Positions 9,301 to 18,256 of a stretch of 64,000 nt of DNA are shown here, piece by piece (within the stretch, counting starts at the first letter, position 1; every line of letters starts with the position of its first letter). The notes beneath the pieces are model-generated. The model was not told the origin of the DNA, did no database searches, and was given only the letters and a program-made list of their open reading frames with translations. The DNA is from Pseudomonas sp. (lineage in GTDB: Bacteria; Pseudomonadota; Gammaproteobacteria; Pseudomonadales; Pseudomonadaceae), in the NCBI RefSeq assembly GCF_017744435.1, contig NZ_JAGIBG010000012.1, positions 1-64,000 on the forward strand, read 5' to 3'. The position numbers and the translations under genes were made by a program.

Positions 9301-11361
9301 GGTAATGGTCTTGATGCCCCGGGCATTGGTGATTGTCTGGGTGGCCTGGGTGCCAGTGCCTGAGTACAAGGTGTAGGCATACTGGCGTGTGGCTCTGAAC
9401 TTGCTGCCTGGTGCCACGGTTTCCTGGGTTACGCGCAGCAGGCGGTCATATTCAAAGTGGGTGTCCACACCGTTGGCGTCGCGGACCAACAGCTGTTTGC
9501 CGTGGAACAAGGAGCGTTGGTCAAGGGTGCTGCGACGGGTGTCATCGTAACCCAGCAGTACTTTTTCAGTCTGCAGGACCGTCTTGTCCAGGCCTGGTCC
9601 GTCTACACGGTCGTAGTGCCATTCCGTGGTTGTCTGCAGGCCGTTGCAAATCTGCTGCTGCAGGTAAAGCCGACCATGCAGGAAGGGGTCGGCGGCGGAA
9701 TTTGCATAGTAATGATGTATTACGCGCAGCACCTGTTCGGTAGTGCCTTGCTCGATCAATGTCTCGCGACGCACGGCATGCCAAGCCTGCTTGTGCCAGT
9801 CATGGTCGGGGTTGCCTTCTTCATGCGCAGGGTCCTTGAGCCTTGGCAGCGTCTGGTAGCGATAGCGTTCGCACTGGGGCAGCGCCCCTGCCTCTTGCTC
9901 GGGAGCCGGTGTGGTGATTTTTTCCTTGAGGTGGCGAACGAACCCTTCCGGGTCGGCGGGGCAACCCTCTTCGCCATCGGCGGGATACCACTGATACTGT
10001 TCCACCACACCGTTGGCCAACTTGCGAATGCGCGGGTTGCCGTGGTTGTCATAGGTGGTTTCGACATGTTCGCTGCGTGATGGCCGGCTGTTGTCCAGCA
10101 ACCGCCAGCGCCGGGTTTCCTTGAGTGGTAACTGGCAAATGGCGGGCAGGTCGCGGAAGTGGCGTTCGCCCATGGCGGGGTACTCGGTGAGCAGTTCGAA
10201 CAGCGAATTCCCTTGCCGGGTGATCTCTGCCGTTTGCAGGTGAATGCGGTTGAAACGGCGTTCGATGCTGCGCACCAATTGCTCGTCGACCCACAGCTGC
10301 TCTTCGCTGCGATACTCGTAGTCGCCCAGGTATTCATAGAGATTGTCGCGACCGGAGTCATCCCAGCCGATATTGGTGCCGCTGCCAATGAAACTGTGCT
10401 GCCGGTAGGTGCCGTTCTGATCCTCAAAGCCATAGGTGAACCGCACATCGATGGGCTTTTGCTCGAAGCGCGGTTCGGTCAGGTGTCGAGTAACGCGCGG
10501 CAAGTACTTGGACTTGTCGTGTGGGAATGCGTGGCCATTATCCTGGTAGAACAGTTGCTCGATAGCGCCGGTCGGTGTGTAGATGGTATCCAGGCACAGA
10601 TGCCCTTGCACGAGTCGATAGGTGAATTCCCATTTCCCTGCTGGCTCGCCTGGCAAGGTGATCTGCCTCACCCAGTTGTCCGTGCCTTCCAGCTCCATGC
10701 TGTAACGCGCCAGGGGTTGAGCACCCGCGTCTGCCAATGGGTGCAACAGAAATGCGACCTGGCTATTGCTGCGGGCGCATTGGAACAGCAACTCGCCATC
10801 TCCGTCCTTGATGGTTTCAATGATGTAGTGCTCGGCCACGAAGTGTTTATAGGTCAAATACAGCTTGTGGCCTTGAGGAGAGTGAAGCTCTACCGGCAGG
10901 GCCACGCCGCGGCTTGGCTGGCCTTCCAGCCAGCCCTGAAACTCAAGTATTTCCACCCACCCGGATCGGTGCATGATGCGCAAACGTCTGACCTTGTCCA
11001 GGTTATGTTTGCCTTGCTTGTACACATTGAAACTTGGCAGTTTCTGTTCACGGACAACCAGTTGTTGCCCGCTGGCGCTGTCTTCCAGCCGGAAAGACTC
11101 TCCGCTACTCAGCGACAGTACTTGATTGCCGGCCATGTATTGCGACAGGTTCAAGTTCCAGCCGGTGCCGTAGCCAGAATCACCCTGGTTCAAAGGGTTG
11201 AAGGAAAGTTGTAACTTCAACGGGTGTTCGAGTTGAGCATTGCCGTAAAGGTCCGGCAGTGTGATGGCCAACGTATATTGCCCGGTGCGGGGGTCGACTC
11301 CGCTCTTCATGAAACTCAGAAAGTTCATGGCATTGGAGTGCAGTGACAGATTGGAAGCCAT
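6373..11361 (-). CDS. RHS-repeat protein with variable C-terminal tip (RHS1)
   Basis: About 1,662 aa, starting at the ATG at 11361 (MASNLSLHSNAM) behind AGAGGG; an in-frame start 54 bases upstream has no ribosome site. The N-terminal part (GVDPRTGQYT ... YGTGWNLNLSQY) resembles the shell-start region of Tc/SpvB-like RHS proteins. Many YD repeats follow (YDNHGN, FEYDDWGE, YDGFGHLLARMD). The conserved RHS core end (LGNGYRAYNPVLMRFHSPD, then GGLNCYAYCLGNP and DPTGH) falls near residue 1420 and is the expected self-cleavage point. The last 240 residues are a variable tip: a glycine-rich linker, long hydrophobic stretches, then a polar end that I do not recognise as any toxin family. There is no PAAR or signal peptide. 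The last 300 bases are AT-richer than the rest, as expected for tip exchange. In Tc and RHS systems the shell encloses and delivers the tip. Confidence 0.93.
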   Translation of the reverse strand: MASNLSLHSNAMNFLSFMKSGVDPRTGQYTLAITLPDLYGNAQLEHPLKLQLSFNPLNQGDSGYGTGWNLNLSQYMAGNQVLSLSSGESFRLEDSASGQQLVVREQKLPSFNVYKQGKHNLDKVRRLRIMHRSGWVEILEFQGWLEGQPSRGVALPVELHSPQGHKLYLTYKHFVAEHYIIETIKDGDGELLFQCARSNSQVAFLLHPLADAGAQPLARYSMELEGTDNWVRQITLPGEPAGKWEFTYRLVQGHLCLDTIYTPTGAIEQLFYQDNGHAFPHDKSKYLPRVTRHLTEPRFEQKPIDVRFTYGFEDQNGTYRQHSFIGSGTNIGWDDSGRDNLYEYLGDYEYRSEEQLWVDEQLVRSIERRFNRIHLQTAEITRQGNSLFELLTEYPAMGERHFRDLPAICQLPLKETRRWRLLDNSRPSRSEHVETTYDNHGNPRIRKLANGVVEQYQWYPADGEEGCPADPEGFVRHLKEKITTPAPEQEAGALPQCERYRYQTLPRLKDPAHEEGNPDHDWHKQAWHAVRRETLIEQGTTEQVLRVIHHYYANSAADPFLHGRLYLQQQICNGLQTTTEWHYDRVDGPGLDKTVLQTEKVLLGYDDTRRSTLDQRSLFHGKQLLVRDANGVDTHFEYDRLLRVTQETVAPGSKFRATRQYAYTLYSGTGTQATQTITNARGIKTITLLDGLARVVSEARSNVYEGYPERLHTTHVIRYDGRGQRASETRYDWLNSQGERALTQHFEYDDWGEPCCTIGPIGVDDAQISAKAVRAYQEVDPLGSREHPNGPLITTWLQVGTGKDAQVSDWSQTWQNLFEKPQRMLALDDKGEQVTLRTYAYDGLGNCTREVDERNYSTHHSYDGFGRLTSTLLPDRTRIERSYARHTQAELATSIWVFPVNSNEPSSEIGLRHYDGLDRLSITRTGPRTEHWRYHQGETQPREHINAAGVSTLFDYELALTTEPTATTTVEGRDTFAFNDVSARLTNANNTDSGRSYDYNLANQVIAEHWHDRPSGTQKSRKYVSSLDDRLLETKNEADTIVTRSTYDSYGRVQTTEQGALEVRHEYDDFGRQWRTTTLDRSSNSSLQTLFTYDHRSREICRTWNQNGLAQRKQTQEWGPDNLLKRRQLSEGDHALLEETFAYDARSRLNNHACTGPQAPRNELGRPIKSQIFTLDAYDNISLTVTQYADDSPMERARYFHAANDPCQLRRIEYTPARTSGNPTFNYDANGNLLKDERGQTLSYDSRNRLLSVEASRYRYDGFGHLLARMDASGSETVLLFEGNRLHLAIRGGVENLYCYHGDWPLGQQSNDGQPPLLWQTSASHSVIAESLAADRREASYSAYGAHPYVQDKPLRGGLGYNGEALEADSGWYLLGNGYRAYNPVLMRFHSPDALSPFDDGGLNCYAYCLGNPINLRDPTGHTAIGWSGRLREVYEDDPNKGAGAGGGGTPWDWIGAGLGVVFSFLAITVATVATYGAASPLYAALGKGTAAMAAAFSAAKVTKAAVAITVAALTVTSTAYGFDAVANQNPESSKISMMTGIAATVLSLGYGVVSGVKSLPKLARLIPKPVRNAFKGMGRVIPRSVLSKFHQALRNRTGFYDVAATEVASNNQRFGELNNFLPSSTGSQAAIQTPLDNLEMHTRELIEAQFNDIASICTSRL

Positions 11362-11545
11362 ACGGAACGGCCCTCTAATTGAAAAGGTAAAGATGCCCAG
11401 GGTTCGCGTGTGCAAAAGGCGGATGTCTAAAAAATAGCGTCAGTCGGCGCGAAGAGCACCTAGCATTTTTGCCAGTATTCGATGTGCCGCGCGGTCGTTA
11501 GAGTCGGGCCATACATTGGCGCACATGCTCAGCGAGGGCGTAATC
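11362..11545. promoter_or_regulatory. Divergent control region between RHS1 and the rightward operon
   Basis: 184 bases separate the start codons of two oppositely oriented units. Promoters for both should lie here. I could not find a convincing -35/-10 pair on either strand. A short AT-rich stretch (TCTAAAAAATAGCG, near 11,427-11,440) may belong to the leftward promoter. No clear operator dyad was seen. Confidence 0.5.
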
Positions 11546-13318
11546 ATGCGAGGGCACAGCAAGGCACTTGAGTTGCCTTTTATTCCTTTACTAAACGCTG
11601 AAACGGAATCTATCGATCTCGCTGAACTCGGCGGGCTCGCCCTGGATACGCGCTTGAATGTGCCTGGGACGGACGTCGGTGACTTTATTCATATTCACTG
11701 GCGCGGGCGTACCGCCCTTGGCCAGGCGGTGGATATCGTCGAACGTTCGCAGGTCATGGATCTCGATGACCAGAAGCGAGTTGTTTACTCGATCCCCAAC
11801 CGCATCATGCAAGATCTGGATGGCGGTGATGTCTTCTACTCGTTCGCACTCGATGGACCGGGCGGGGCACCTGCTGAAGAATCCCTGCGCCTGGCCTTTC
11901 GGGTCAATCGGCCTGTGGGCGTGTTGCCGCTGGGTATCGCCCAGGTTCGGCAGGCGCATGAACTGTGGATTGCCGTCGAGGACTTGAAGGGAGCGCCGGC
12001 GACAGTGGTGGTGCCGCCCTTTCAGGCAATGGCCGAGGGTGTCGAAGTGACCCTGCGATGGCAAGGTTACTTCGGCGAAGGCGATCCGTTCGTACCATAC
12101 GAACCACCCTACAAATTGCAAGCCAAAGATGTGGGGAAGCCTGTCGTGTGGTCATTGCCCTGGGATCAGATTGCCATTCTTGAAGATGGCTTTGCAGAGT
12201 TGAGTTACCGCATTGTCCATGCCAATGGCAACGCCACCGAATCGGACTGGCAGCGCTACGAAATCGTGAAGGCCATGCCGCCCGTGGGCCCTTTGTCGCC
12301 AGCACCAGGCATCAAAGGGCACTCGGGAGGATCACTCGACCCTGATCGTTATCCGGACGGCATTGAAGTGATCATCCCCGTTGATCCGGATGCGCCGTTG
12401 AAACTGGGTGACCAGTTGGCCCTGTATTTCGAAGGTGGTGAACAGGTGGTGTACACCGTACGGGTCGACCAGACCACACTCGATAGCCAATACATGGCAA
12501 TACACGATCAGCGCTGGGTCAGTGACAAGAATAACGTCGGCAAACCATTCTCCATCAGCTATGGCTATGCCGGTAAGGGCAGGGCCAGGCATTCGCAGCC
12601 TCTGGAGTTGGCATTACGCAGGCCGTTGTTCCTGCCATGGCCAATCGTTAAGGATGCAGAGCCTGACGGTGATGACAACCAAGGCGTGGTTTACCCAATT
12701 GATATACGCAGTGGCTTTGAGGTACGCATACCCGAGGCCGCGGTCATTGAGGGCGGTGATGTAAAGCTGATCTTGAAAGGGCATGAGACGCTGGAGTTTC
12801 CACCCACGGTTGGGGAGGCCCGTTTATTCAAGGTCCCGCCTTCTGCGATTCCGGCCAATTTGAACAAGCGTGTGTTCATTACCTACACGGTGACGCCACC
12901 AGGCGAATGGCCCCATGAGTCCGAGGAATACGATTTACGCTTTGCGGATTTTGGGATCGGCAGTTACCCGCGCTTGCAGAATGCCCAGGTGCGCAATGGC
13001 CAGTTGTCATTTGCCGAGGTGAAAGACCCCGAGGGTACAGTGTTCACGCTGGGTAGTTGGCCGTTCATGGCCGAAGGGGATTGCTTACCTATCGAGGCTA
13101 CTTATGACGGTATTGCCGAACCGTGGGCGATGCGCGCCCCCAGGGTAACGCAGGAAGAGTACGAAGCAGGAAAAGTCGAAGGCAAGTTACCGTACAGATT
13201 TTTGTCAGACATGCGTAAAAAAGGACTGAAGCGATTTCGCGTGCAGCCCAGTCTCAGTTACGACGATGGAGCAACGTTCAGGAATTTCATTTTTGCAGAT
13301 ATTGACTTGGTCGACTGA
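11546..13318 (+). CDS. Ig-like repeat protein, paralogue C (function unknown)
   Basis: About 590 aa. The ATG at 11546 (MRGHSKALELPF) has GAGGG seven bases upstream and is preferred to TTG and ATG codons further 5'. There is no signal peptide. Four or five beta-rich Ig-like units follow, with motifs such as FIHIHWRG, EVTLRWQGYFGEGDPFV and DVKLILKGHETLEFP. The C-terminal unit (TVFTLGSWPFMA ... RFRVQPSLSYDDGATF ... DIDLVD) matches the end of the protein at 309-1856. It is the first gene of a tight rightward operon, 29 bases before the first of the three large paralogues. I infer it is a non-enzymatic binding or scaffold protein that belongs with that operon. Confidence 0.76.
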   Translation: MRGHSKALELPFIPLLNAETESIDLAELGGLALDTRLNVPGTDVGDFIHIHWRGRTALGQAVDIVERSQVMDLDDQKRVVYSIPNRIMQDLDGGDVFYSFALDGPGGAPAEESLRLAFRVNRPVGVLPLGIAQVRQAHELWIAVEDLKGAPATVVVPPFQAMAEGVEVTLRWQGYFGEGDPFVPYEPPYKLQAKDVGKPVVWSLPWDQIAILEDGFAELSYRIVHANGNATESDWQRYEIVKAMPPVGPLSPAPGIKGHSGGSLDPDRYPDGIEVIIPVDPDAPLKLGDQLALYFEGGEQVVYTVRVDQTTLDSQYMAIHDQRWVSDKNNVGKPFSISYGYAGKGRARHSQPLELALRRPLFLPWPIVKDAEPDGDDNQGVVYPIDIRSGFEVRIPEAAVIEGGDVKLILKGHETLEFPPTVGEARLFKVPPSAIPANLNKRVFITYTVTPPGEWPHESEEYDLRFADFGIGSYPRLQNAQVRNGQLSFAEVKDPEGTVFTLGSWPFMAEGDCLPIEATYDGIAEPWAMRAPRVTQEEYEAGKVEGKLPYRFLSDMRKKGLKRFRVQPSLSYDDGATFRNFIFADIDLVD

Positions 13319-13347
13319 CGTTTACTAATGCGTCTAGGAGAAGTGTT

Positions 13348-15912
13348 ATGGTTTCCCTGTCTCTTGCAAGTCTCTTGCAGTGGTTGCGTCTGCGCAGCCG
13401 TTTGTTCGGGTGGGATGCGATCGTTGCAATCGATCGTTCTAAAATCAACCGGCTGTTGAAGCAGGAGTACATACGTCGGTTTAATACCGCCAGTTACCTT
13501 CCACCGGTCAATGGTGAATTGAAGAGCGGCAATGAAACCAGGATCTTTATCCACGATTTCATGCTGGCGCACCCACGCCTGTCATTCGAAAATGCAGACC
13601 TCAATGATTCCAGGGCACGCCTGCGCATGGCAGTGACGGGTGGAGATCAACTGACCTTGCGCAAGAATGTGAGCGATTGGTATGTACAACGGCTGGACTG
13701 GATTGGTCCGTTGGCTGGGCCGGAACTGCACCTGGATCTGCGCCTGGATGACGCGCCTGGCCATGTTTCCAACGACGGTCGTATCCTCCTGGATTTGAGC
13801 AAGAGTGACAACTTCTCGCTGACATTTTCCAATGATGAACAGGAACGTGAGTTGGGCGGAAACTTTTTCAAGGAACTGTTCAATCAACTTCCTGCTGCGC
13901 AGCGCATCTGGTCGTTGGGCGAGATAGCCCCAGGCGCCCGCCCCCTATTGACGCCGAAGAAGTTCAGGTTGCGGACACAGGCCAAGCCATTGCCAAGCCT
14001 GGCCCCGGCGGCTAGCGAAAAGGAAGAGGCGGACGGTGCGGTGCTGGCATTTATCAATATGAAAGCCAGTCGCGACGGCAGCCTGCCGGATAGCAATTCT
14101 GACTTCCGCTACCTGATCCCCGACGATGCCGGGCAGGATTTTTCGGGTACTGTTCTGTTCAATGCACGACGTTTGATTATTCAACATTTGATAGAGAAGT
14201 TCTCCACGTTCATCAAGGATTCAGCATTTGTCATTGAATACGATGGGCAGGGCGGGGTAACAGGTGCCTACTGTGATGTCGGGCATATTGATGTTCCGGT
14301 AACAGGGGCGTATCACCGTGCGGGTTTTGACTACAAAGGCTTAAAACTGAACATTGAGATGCTGGCGGTTGTAGAGAAAACGATTATTCAGGCGGGTGCA
14401 GGTCAGTTGCGAATCGATTTTTCTGGCGACACCGGTGTCAGGATTTCTTGGGTGGCCACCAGTGACATGGAAGTGCGCCTTGTCAAGATGGTTTCTAATG
14501 ATCAGTCGTATGGCCCGGAGGATTTCGAAAGCCTTTTCCCCGCGAAAAGGAGTCTCACCGTCAAGTGTTTTGTCGACTACGAATTAGTCGATCGCTTGGG
14601 CGGTGTTCTTGAAATGACTCGCCTGGAAATTGACGGGCTGGACGTAGAGATCAAGCCGCCTCCTGAAGTTTCCGACGCGCAGATTGAGCAAGCCCGTACG
14701 CTGTACGCTCAGGGCAACAGCTCACCCTCGCATGCGTCGACACGCGGTGAGGCGCTGGACCCTGTCGAGCTATTGCTGATTCTGTTTTACGTCATTCCTG
14801 CAATGATCATGATGCCGCCTTTGCAGGCCATGCGAACTGCCGCCGTGGAGCCGTTGCGCGTGAGGTTGGGCCGTGACCTGAACGTCGAAGAGGTGCTGGA
14901 GCCGCTGGTCAAGGAAACGCTGCGGTTGAGCTTCGGCAACAAGCTGGTGAGTGATCAGGTTCGTGGGCCAAAGGATGTCGCCATGTTCGGCAGGGTCAAT
15001 CCGGACGGTGGTAGTTTTGAAGTCGTTCCGTTGGACCCCGTGCTCGAACCAGGCGGCAAGCTCCAGTTCAAGGTCGAGCCCGCCCGCAACGTGGATTGGC
15101 GAATCGAGGCATTGCCGTTCGACGCCCCGGACCTCGGCTCGATCGACCCAAAGACAGGGTGGTACAGCGCCCCGGCGGCCAGCGCGATCACCGCCGGATT
15201 CATTCAGGCTCGCATTACCGCGACGGATCCGCAGTCCAGAGTCACCGCTTCGGCCCTGGTGACCGTGGTCGATCATGCCATTGCCCTCAGCCCGATGCTT
15301 GAGGTCGTGGCACCAGGAGGAGCGGTCGAGTTGACGGCGGGTGCGCGCGAGACGGCCGATTTCGAGTGGTCATTCGTCAATCCGTTACCCCATGGGGCTT
15401 TGCGCGAGCCTGGCAGTACAGCCCGGTTCAATACCTACGTCGCGGGTGCGGATTCGCTTAAGGAGGCATTCAAGCTCGACCTGGTGAAAGTGCGCAGCAA
15501 AGGCAGTGGTGCTGAGCGAATCACCTGCCTGGTCACGCAAATGAAAAAGAAGAAGCCGATGCCGGTCACCACTGAAGAGTGGGGCAGCGGCCCTGTGAAT
15601 GACTGGGTGCGCCTTGCCCTTTGGGTGGGAGGGCAAAAGCAGGAAGGGGTCGAGTGGACCGTGTTGTATGGGCCGGGGGACGCCAAGGGCGATCAGTACG
15701 AAGTCAGCCGCAACAGGCGTGACCGATTCGCAGTGGTCGCTGGGCGTGTCGACGATCCGGAGTGGGGTGTGCTTGAGGGTTTCATCATTCTGCCGTTGCC
15801 ACTCGATGGGGCGGTCGAGGCCTATCAGGCGCAGTCCTCACTGGGTAGGCGTCTGCGCCTGACCAATCGAACTTTTGCCGGGGCCTCTTCGGCTCATGCC
15901 TCCCAACCGTGA
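13348..15912 (+). CDS. Large modular protein D, first of three tandem paralogues; possible P47/TULIP-like
   Basis: 854 aa, with TAGGAGAA seven bases before ATG. The N-terminus carries the motif GWDAIVAIDRSKINRLLKQE (about residues 21-40). The same pattern, W-[D/G]-x3-A-[I/L/V]-x4-[I/V/L]-[N/D]-x-L-[L/V]-x-Q, recurs at the start of the next two proteins. Near residue 252 is FRYLIPDD followed by a stretch of beta strands and helices; near 472-500 there is a hydrophobic helix (LLLILFYVIPAMIMMPP). An Ig-like unit with IDPKTGWYSAP lies near 598. The N-terminal layout recalls the P47/OrfX proteins of botulinum clusters, which have a TULIP lipid-binding fold; this is from memory. There is no signal peptide and no enzyme motif. 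Function unknown. Confidence 0.75.
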   Translation: MVSLSLASLLQWLRLRSRLFGWDAIVAIDRSKINRLLKQEYIRRFNTASYLPPVNGELKSGNETRIFIHDFMLAHPRLSFENADLNDSRARLRMAVTGGDQLTLRKNVSDWYVQRLDWIGPLAGPELHLDLRLDDAPGHVSNDGRILLDLSKSDNFSLTFSNDEQERELGGNFFKELFNQLPAAQRIWSLGEIAPGARPLLTPKKFRLRTQAKPLPSLAPAASEKEEADGAVLAFINMKASRDGSLPDSNSDFRYLIPDDAGQDFSGTVLFNARRLIIQHLIEKFSTFIKDSAFVIEYDGQGGVTGAYCDVGHIDVPVTGAYHRAGFDYKGLKLNIEMLAVVEKTIIQAGAGQLRIDFSGDTGVRISWVATSDMEVRLVKMVSNDQSYGPEDFESLFPAKRSLTVKCFVDYELVDRLGGVLEMTRLEIDGLDVEIKPPPEVSDAQIEQARTLYAQGNSSPSHASTRGEALDPVELLLILFYVIPAMIMMPPLQAMRTAAVEPLRVRLGRDLNVEEVLEPLVKETLRLSFGNKLVSDQVRGPKDVAMFGRVNPDGGSFEVVPLDPVLEPGGKLQFKVEPARNVDWRIEALPFDAPDLGSIDPKTGWYSAPAASAITAGFIQARITATDPQSRVTASALVTVVDHAIALSPMLEVVAPGGAVELTAGARETADFEWSFVNPLPHGALREPGSTARFNTYVAGADSLKEAFKLDLVKVRSKGSGAERITCLVTQMKKKKPMPVTTEEWGSGPVNDWVRLALWVGGQKQEGVEWTVLYGPGDAKGDQYEVSRNRRDRFAVVAGRVDDPEWGVLEGFIILPLPLDGAVEAYQAQSSLGRRLRLTNRTFAGASSAHASQP

Positions 15913-15932
15913 ATGCACTCGAGGAAATTACC

Positions 15933-18233
15933 ATGTCAGGCACTTCTTTGTTGTCCCTGCTGGACTGGATGAAACGCAATCCGCATTTGTCGGAGTGGGA
16001 TTTCATGCTTGCCCTGGCGCCGGCCGAAGTCGACACCCTGGTTCAGCAGCACCATAGACTGCAGATGAGCAAAGGGCGCGACGTAGCATGGGAGCGGGTC
16101 GAGATCAGGTTGGCTGCCAGCAGGCAGACCCATATCCTGAGCCACTACCGACTGGGTGCTCCCAACCTGGACTGGAGCCAGTCATCTTACGACAACCCAC
16201 GGGTTGGTTTCAGCTTGCAGGCTGACGGCGGCATGCATGTGCTCAAGGACGATGACTTCGATGTGCTGGCCATCTCTGCACATGATGCGCTTGATGGTCT
16301 GCAGTTGCGCGGCCTTACGCGTTTCACCCATGAAGATCTGCGCCTGGGTCTGGACCTGAAGCAGCCAGAAGCGGAAAGCCTCGAGTTCGACCTGGGCGAC
16401 AGCCTGCAGGAAAAATGGGCTGGCGGGGCATTCATGGCCGACTACCTGCAACACCAACTGGAGGACGACCAAGGGGTCTACACGTTGGCGGATGTGTCGA
16501 CGGAAGCGGAAAACCCATTCTTGAGGTCCAGGACCATTGGTGCTCGCGTCATGGTGCGGGCCTCCGACAAGCGAGCGTCGCTGGTGCTGTTCGGCTCGCT
16601 GGAACGGGGGCCTGCAGGCGTCTATCCACCCGCGGGGTCGGATTTCCCCTTCCTGCTGCCGGACGAAATGGCCGAGCGCGCCCCGACGACGCTGCTGCTT
16701 TCCAGGCGTGTATTGCACCGTGCGGCTTACGCCTATGCCATGGACGCGATGCTCGGAAACGGAGCATTCAACTATGGCAGCACGCCCGAGGGGGCTTTGC
16801 AGTGGATGCAGGCCAAGGCTGGCACGCTGCAGGCCTTCGAATTGGAGCACATGGCCAGTCATTATCAGTTCAAGTCCGCCAGGTTCAGCCTGGAAGCCGG
16901 CGCGGGAGCTATCCCGCTGAAAGCCGAGTTCGATGAAGATGAAGTCAAGCTGCAATGGCAATCGAAATGCACGTTTGCCTTCATGTACAAGCTGCGTGAC
17001 GGGGAGGGTTGGTTGCCGCTGTCCGGTACGTTCGAGTTTCGCCTGCATCATCGCTTCTATTTGTTCCGGCCTTCGACGGAAGAGACCGACGGTGGTCTGA
17101 TCATGGGCGAAGTGGCATGGCCCTGGGCGACGCAGGCTGAAGTGAAGGTGCTCGAAGGGCTTCCTGCAAACCTTCCAGAAGCGTTGTATGACGAGATCGA
17201 TCAGTTCGTCGGCCTGGTGCTCAAGCAGGCGTTGCTCGAAGGGTTGGCCGGCAAACTCACGGCCCGGGTTCCGGAAACGCTGCTACAGGGCCTCATCCTG
17301 GCGCAAGACGGCACATTTGCTGCCCAGGAGGTCGAATTTCCCCATGGGCTTGCCCTGTTTGGCACGATCGCCGGCAATGCAGCGGGCATTCAGATCCGTG
17401 ACCAGGGCGTGCAGCTGGCACCTTTGCAGGAGCATACCTTCCAGGTCGTCTCGCCCTTCGCTGCGGTGACCTGGGGCCTGGAGAGCCTGCCCGGCAACGC
17501 CGGTGACATCGGCCAGATCGACCCCGATACAGGGCATTACCGAGCGCCTCCCGCCCATGCGCTGGGATACCGCCAGGCTCGCATACTGGTGGTCGCTACC
17601 GACAAACTGACCCGAGCCCGCAGCACAACGCTGTTGACCGTGCTGGCGCAGAGTATCAATGCCAACCCTCGCGTCCGTGTCTGTTCATACGGGGATCGAC
17701 TGACCTTCACTGCTGGGGCGTTGGATGGGCGTGCGCAATGGCAGGTCGTCGAGCAGGACGGTAGTGGGCGAGTGCTACCCAGTGATGACGGTAGCCGCTG
17801 TACCTACATCGCGGGTGAGCAATTGGAGGAAGGCGGCTACCTGCTGGACAAGATCGAGGTGACCAACAGTGCCACAGGGGAAGTGATCCCGTTGCATGTT
17901 CTGGTCATGCAGGAAGCGCCAGGCCTGTACCTGGAGGCCCAGGCTCCTGATCGCGACGGTAGCGTGCAGTTGAAGGCGTACTTCAACGGCATGGACAAGA
18001 CCGCACAGGTGCAATGGCGCCAGCAGGTCGGCGACGGTTACCTGGAGGACCATGGGTTGTACTGGCCTGCCGATGCAGGGTTGGCGCCATATGCCTTGTT
18101 TACTGCCCTGTTGGCTGACACACCTTTTGGCGACCTGCACGGGCACCTGCTGTTGCCTCTGGATCCGCGGCGTCCGAGTCGCCTTCGCCTTGCCCCGCAG
18201 TCGCCGGCCAATCCTTCCACGCACTCAATCTGA
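15933..18233 (+). CDS. Large modular protein E, second tandem paralogue; possible P47/TULIP-like
   Basis: 766 aa from the ATG at 15933, which has GAGGAA seven bases upstream; a GTG at 15909 overlapping the previous stop is less likely. The protein parallels D in order: LSEWDFMLALAPAEVDTLVQ at the start, FPFLLPDEM near residue 237, then LALFGTI and an Ig-like unit with IDPDTGHYRAPP near 529, and an end that resembles the D end (HLLLPLD against FIILPLPL). It lacks the hydrophobic helix seen in D. There is no signal peptide. The gap to D is 20 bases and to F 23, so the three are cotranscribed. Tandem duplication followed by divergence is the simplest origin. Function unknown. Confidence 0.75.
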   Translation: MSGTSLLSLLDWMKRNPHLSEWDFMLALAPAEVDTLVQQHHRLQMSKGRDVAWERVEIRLAASRQTHILSHYRLGAPNLDWSQSSYDNPRVGFSLQADGGMHVLKDDDFDVLAISAHDALDGLQLRGLTRFTHEDLRLGLDLKQPEAESLEFDLGDSLQEKWAGGAFMADYLQHQLEDDQGVYTLADVSTEAENPFLRSRTIGARVMVRASDKRASLVLFGSLERGPAGVYPPAGSDFPFLLPDEMAERAPTTLLLSRRVLHRAAYAYAMDAMLGNGAFNYGSTPEGALQWMQAKAGTLQAFELEHMASHYQFKSARFSLEAGAGAIPLKAEFDEDEVKLQWQSKCTFAFMYKLRDGEGWLPLSGTFEFRLHHRFYLFRPSTEETDGGLIMGEVAWPWATQAEVKVLEGLPANLPEALYDEIDQFVGLVLKQALLEGLAGKLTARVPETLLQGLILAQDGTFAAQEVEFPHGLALFGTIAGNAAGIQIRDQGVQLAPLQEHTFQVVSPFAAVTWGLESLPGNAGDIGQIDPDTGHYRAPPAHALGYRQARILVVATDKLTRARSTTLLTVLAQSINANPRVRVCSYGDRLTFTAGALDGRAQWQVVEQDGSGRVLPSDDGSRCTYIAGEQLEEGGYLLDKIEVTNSATGEVIPLHVLVMQEAPGLYLEAQAPDRDGSVQLKAYFNGMDKTAQVQWRQQVGDGYLEDHGLYWPADAGLAPYALFTALLADTPFGDLHGHLLLPLDPRRPSRLRLAPQSPANPSTHSI

Positions 18234-18256
18234 AGCTTCGCCAAGAGGATGAAACC

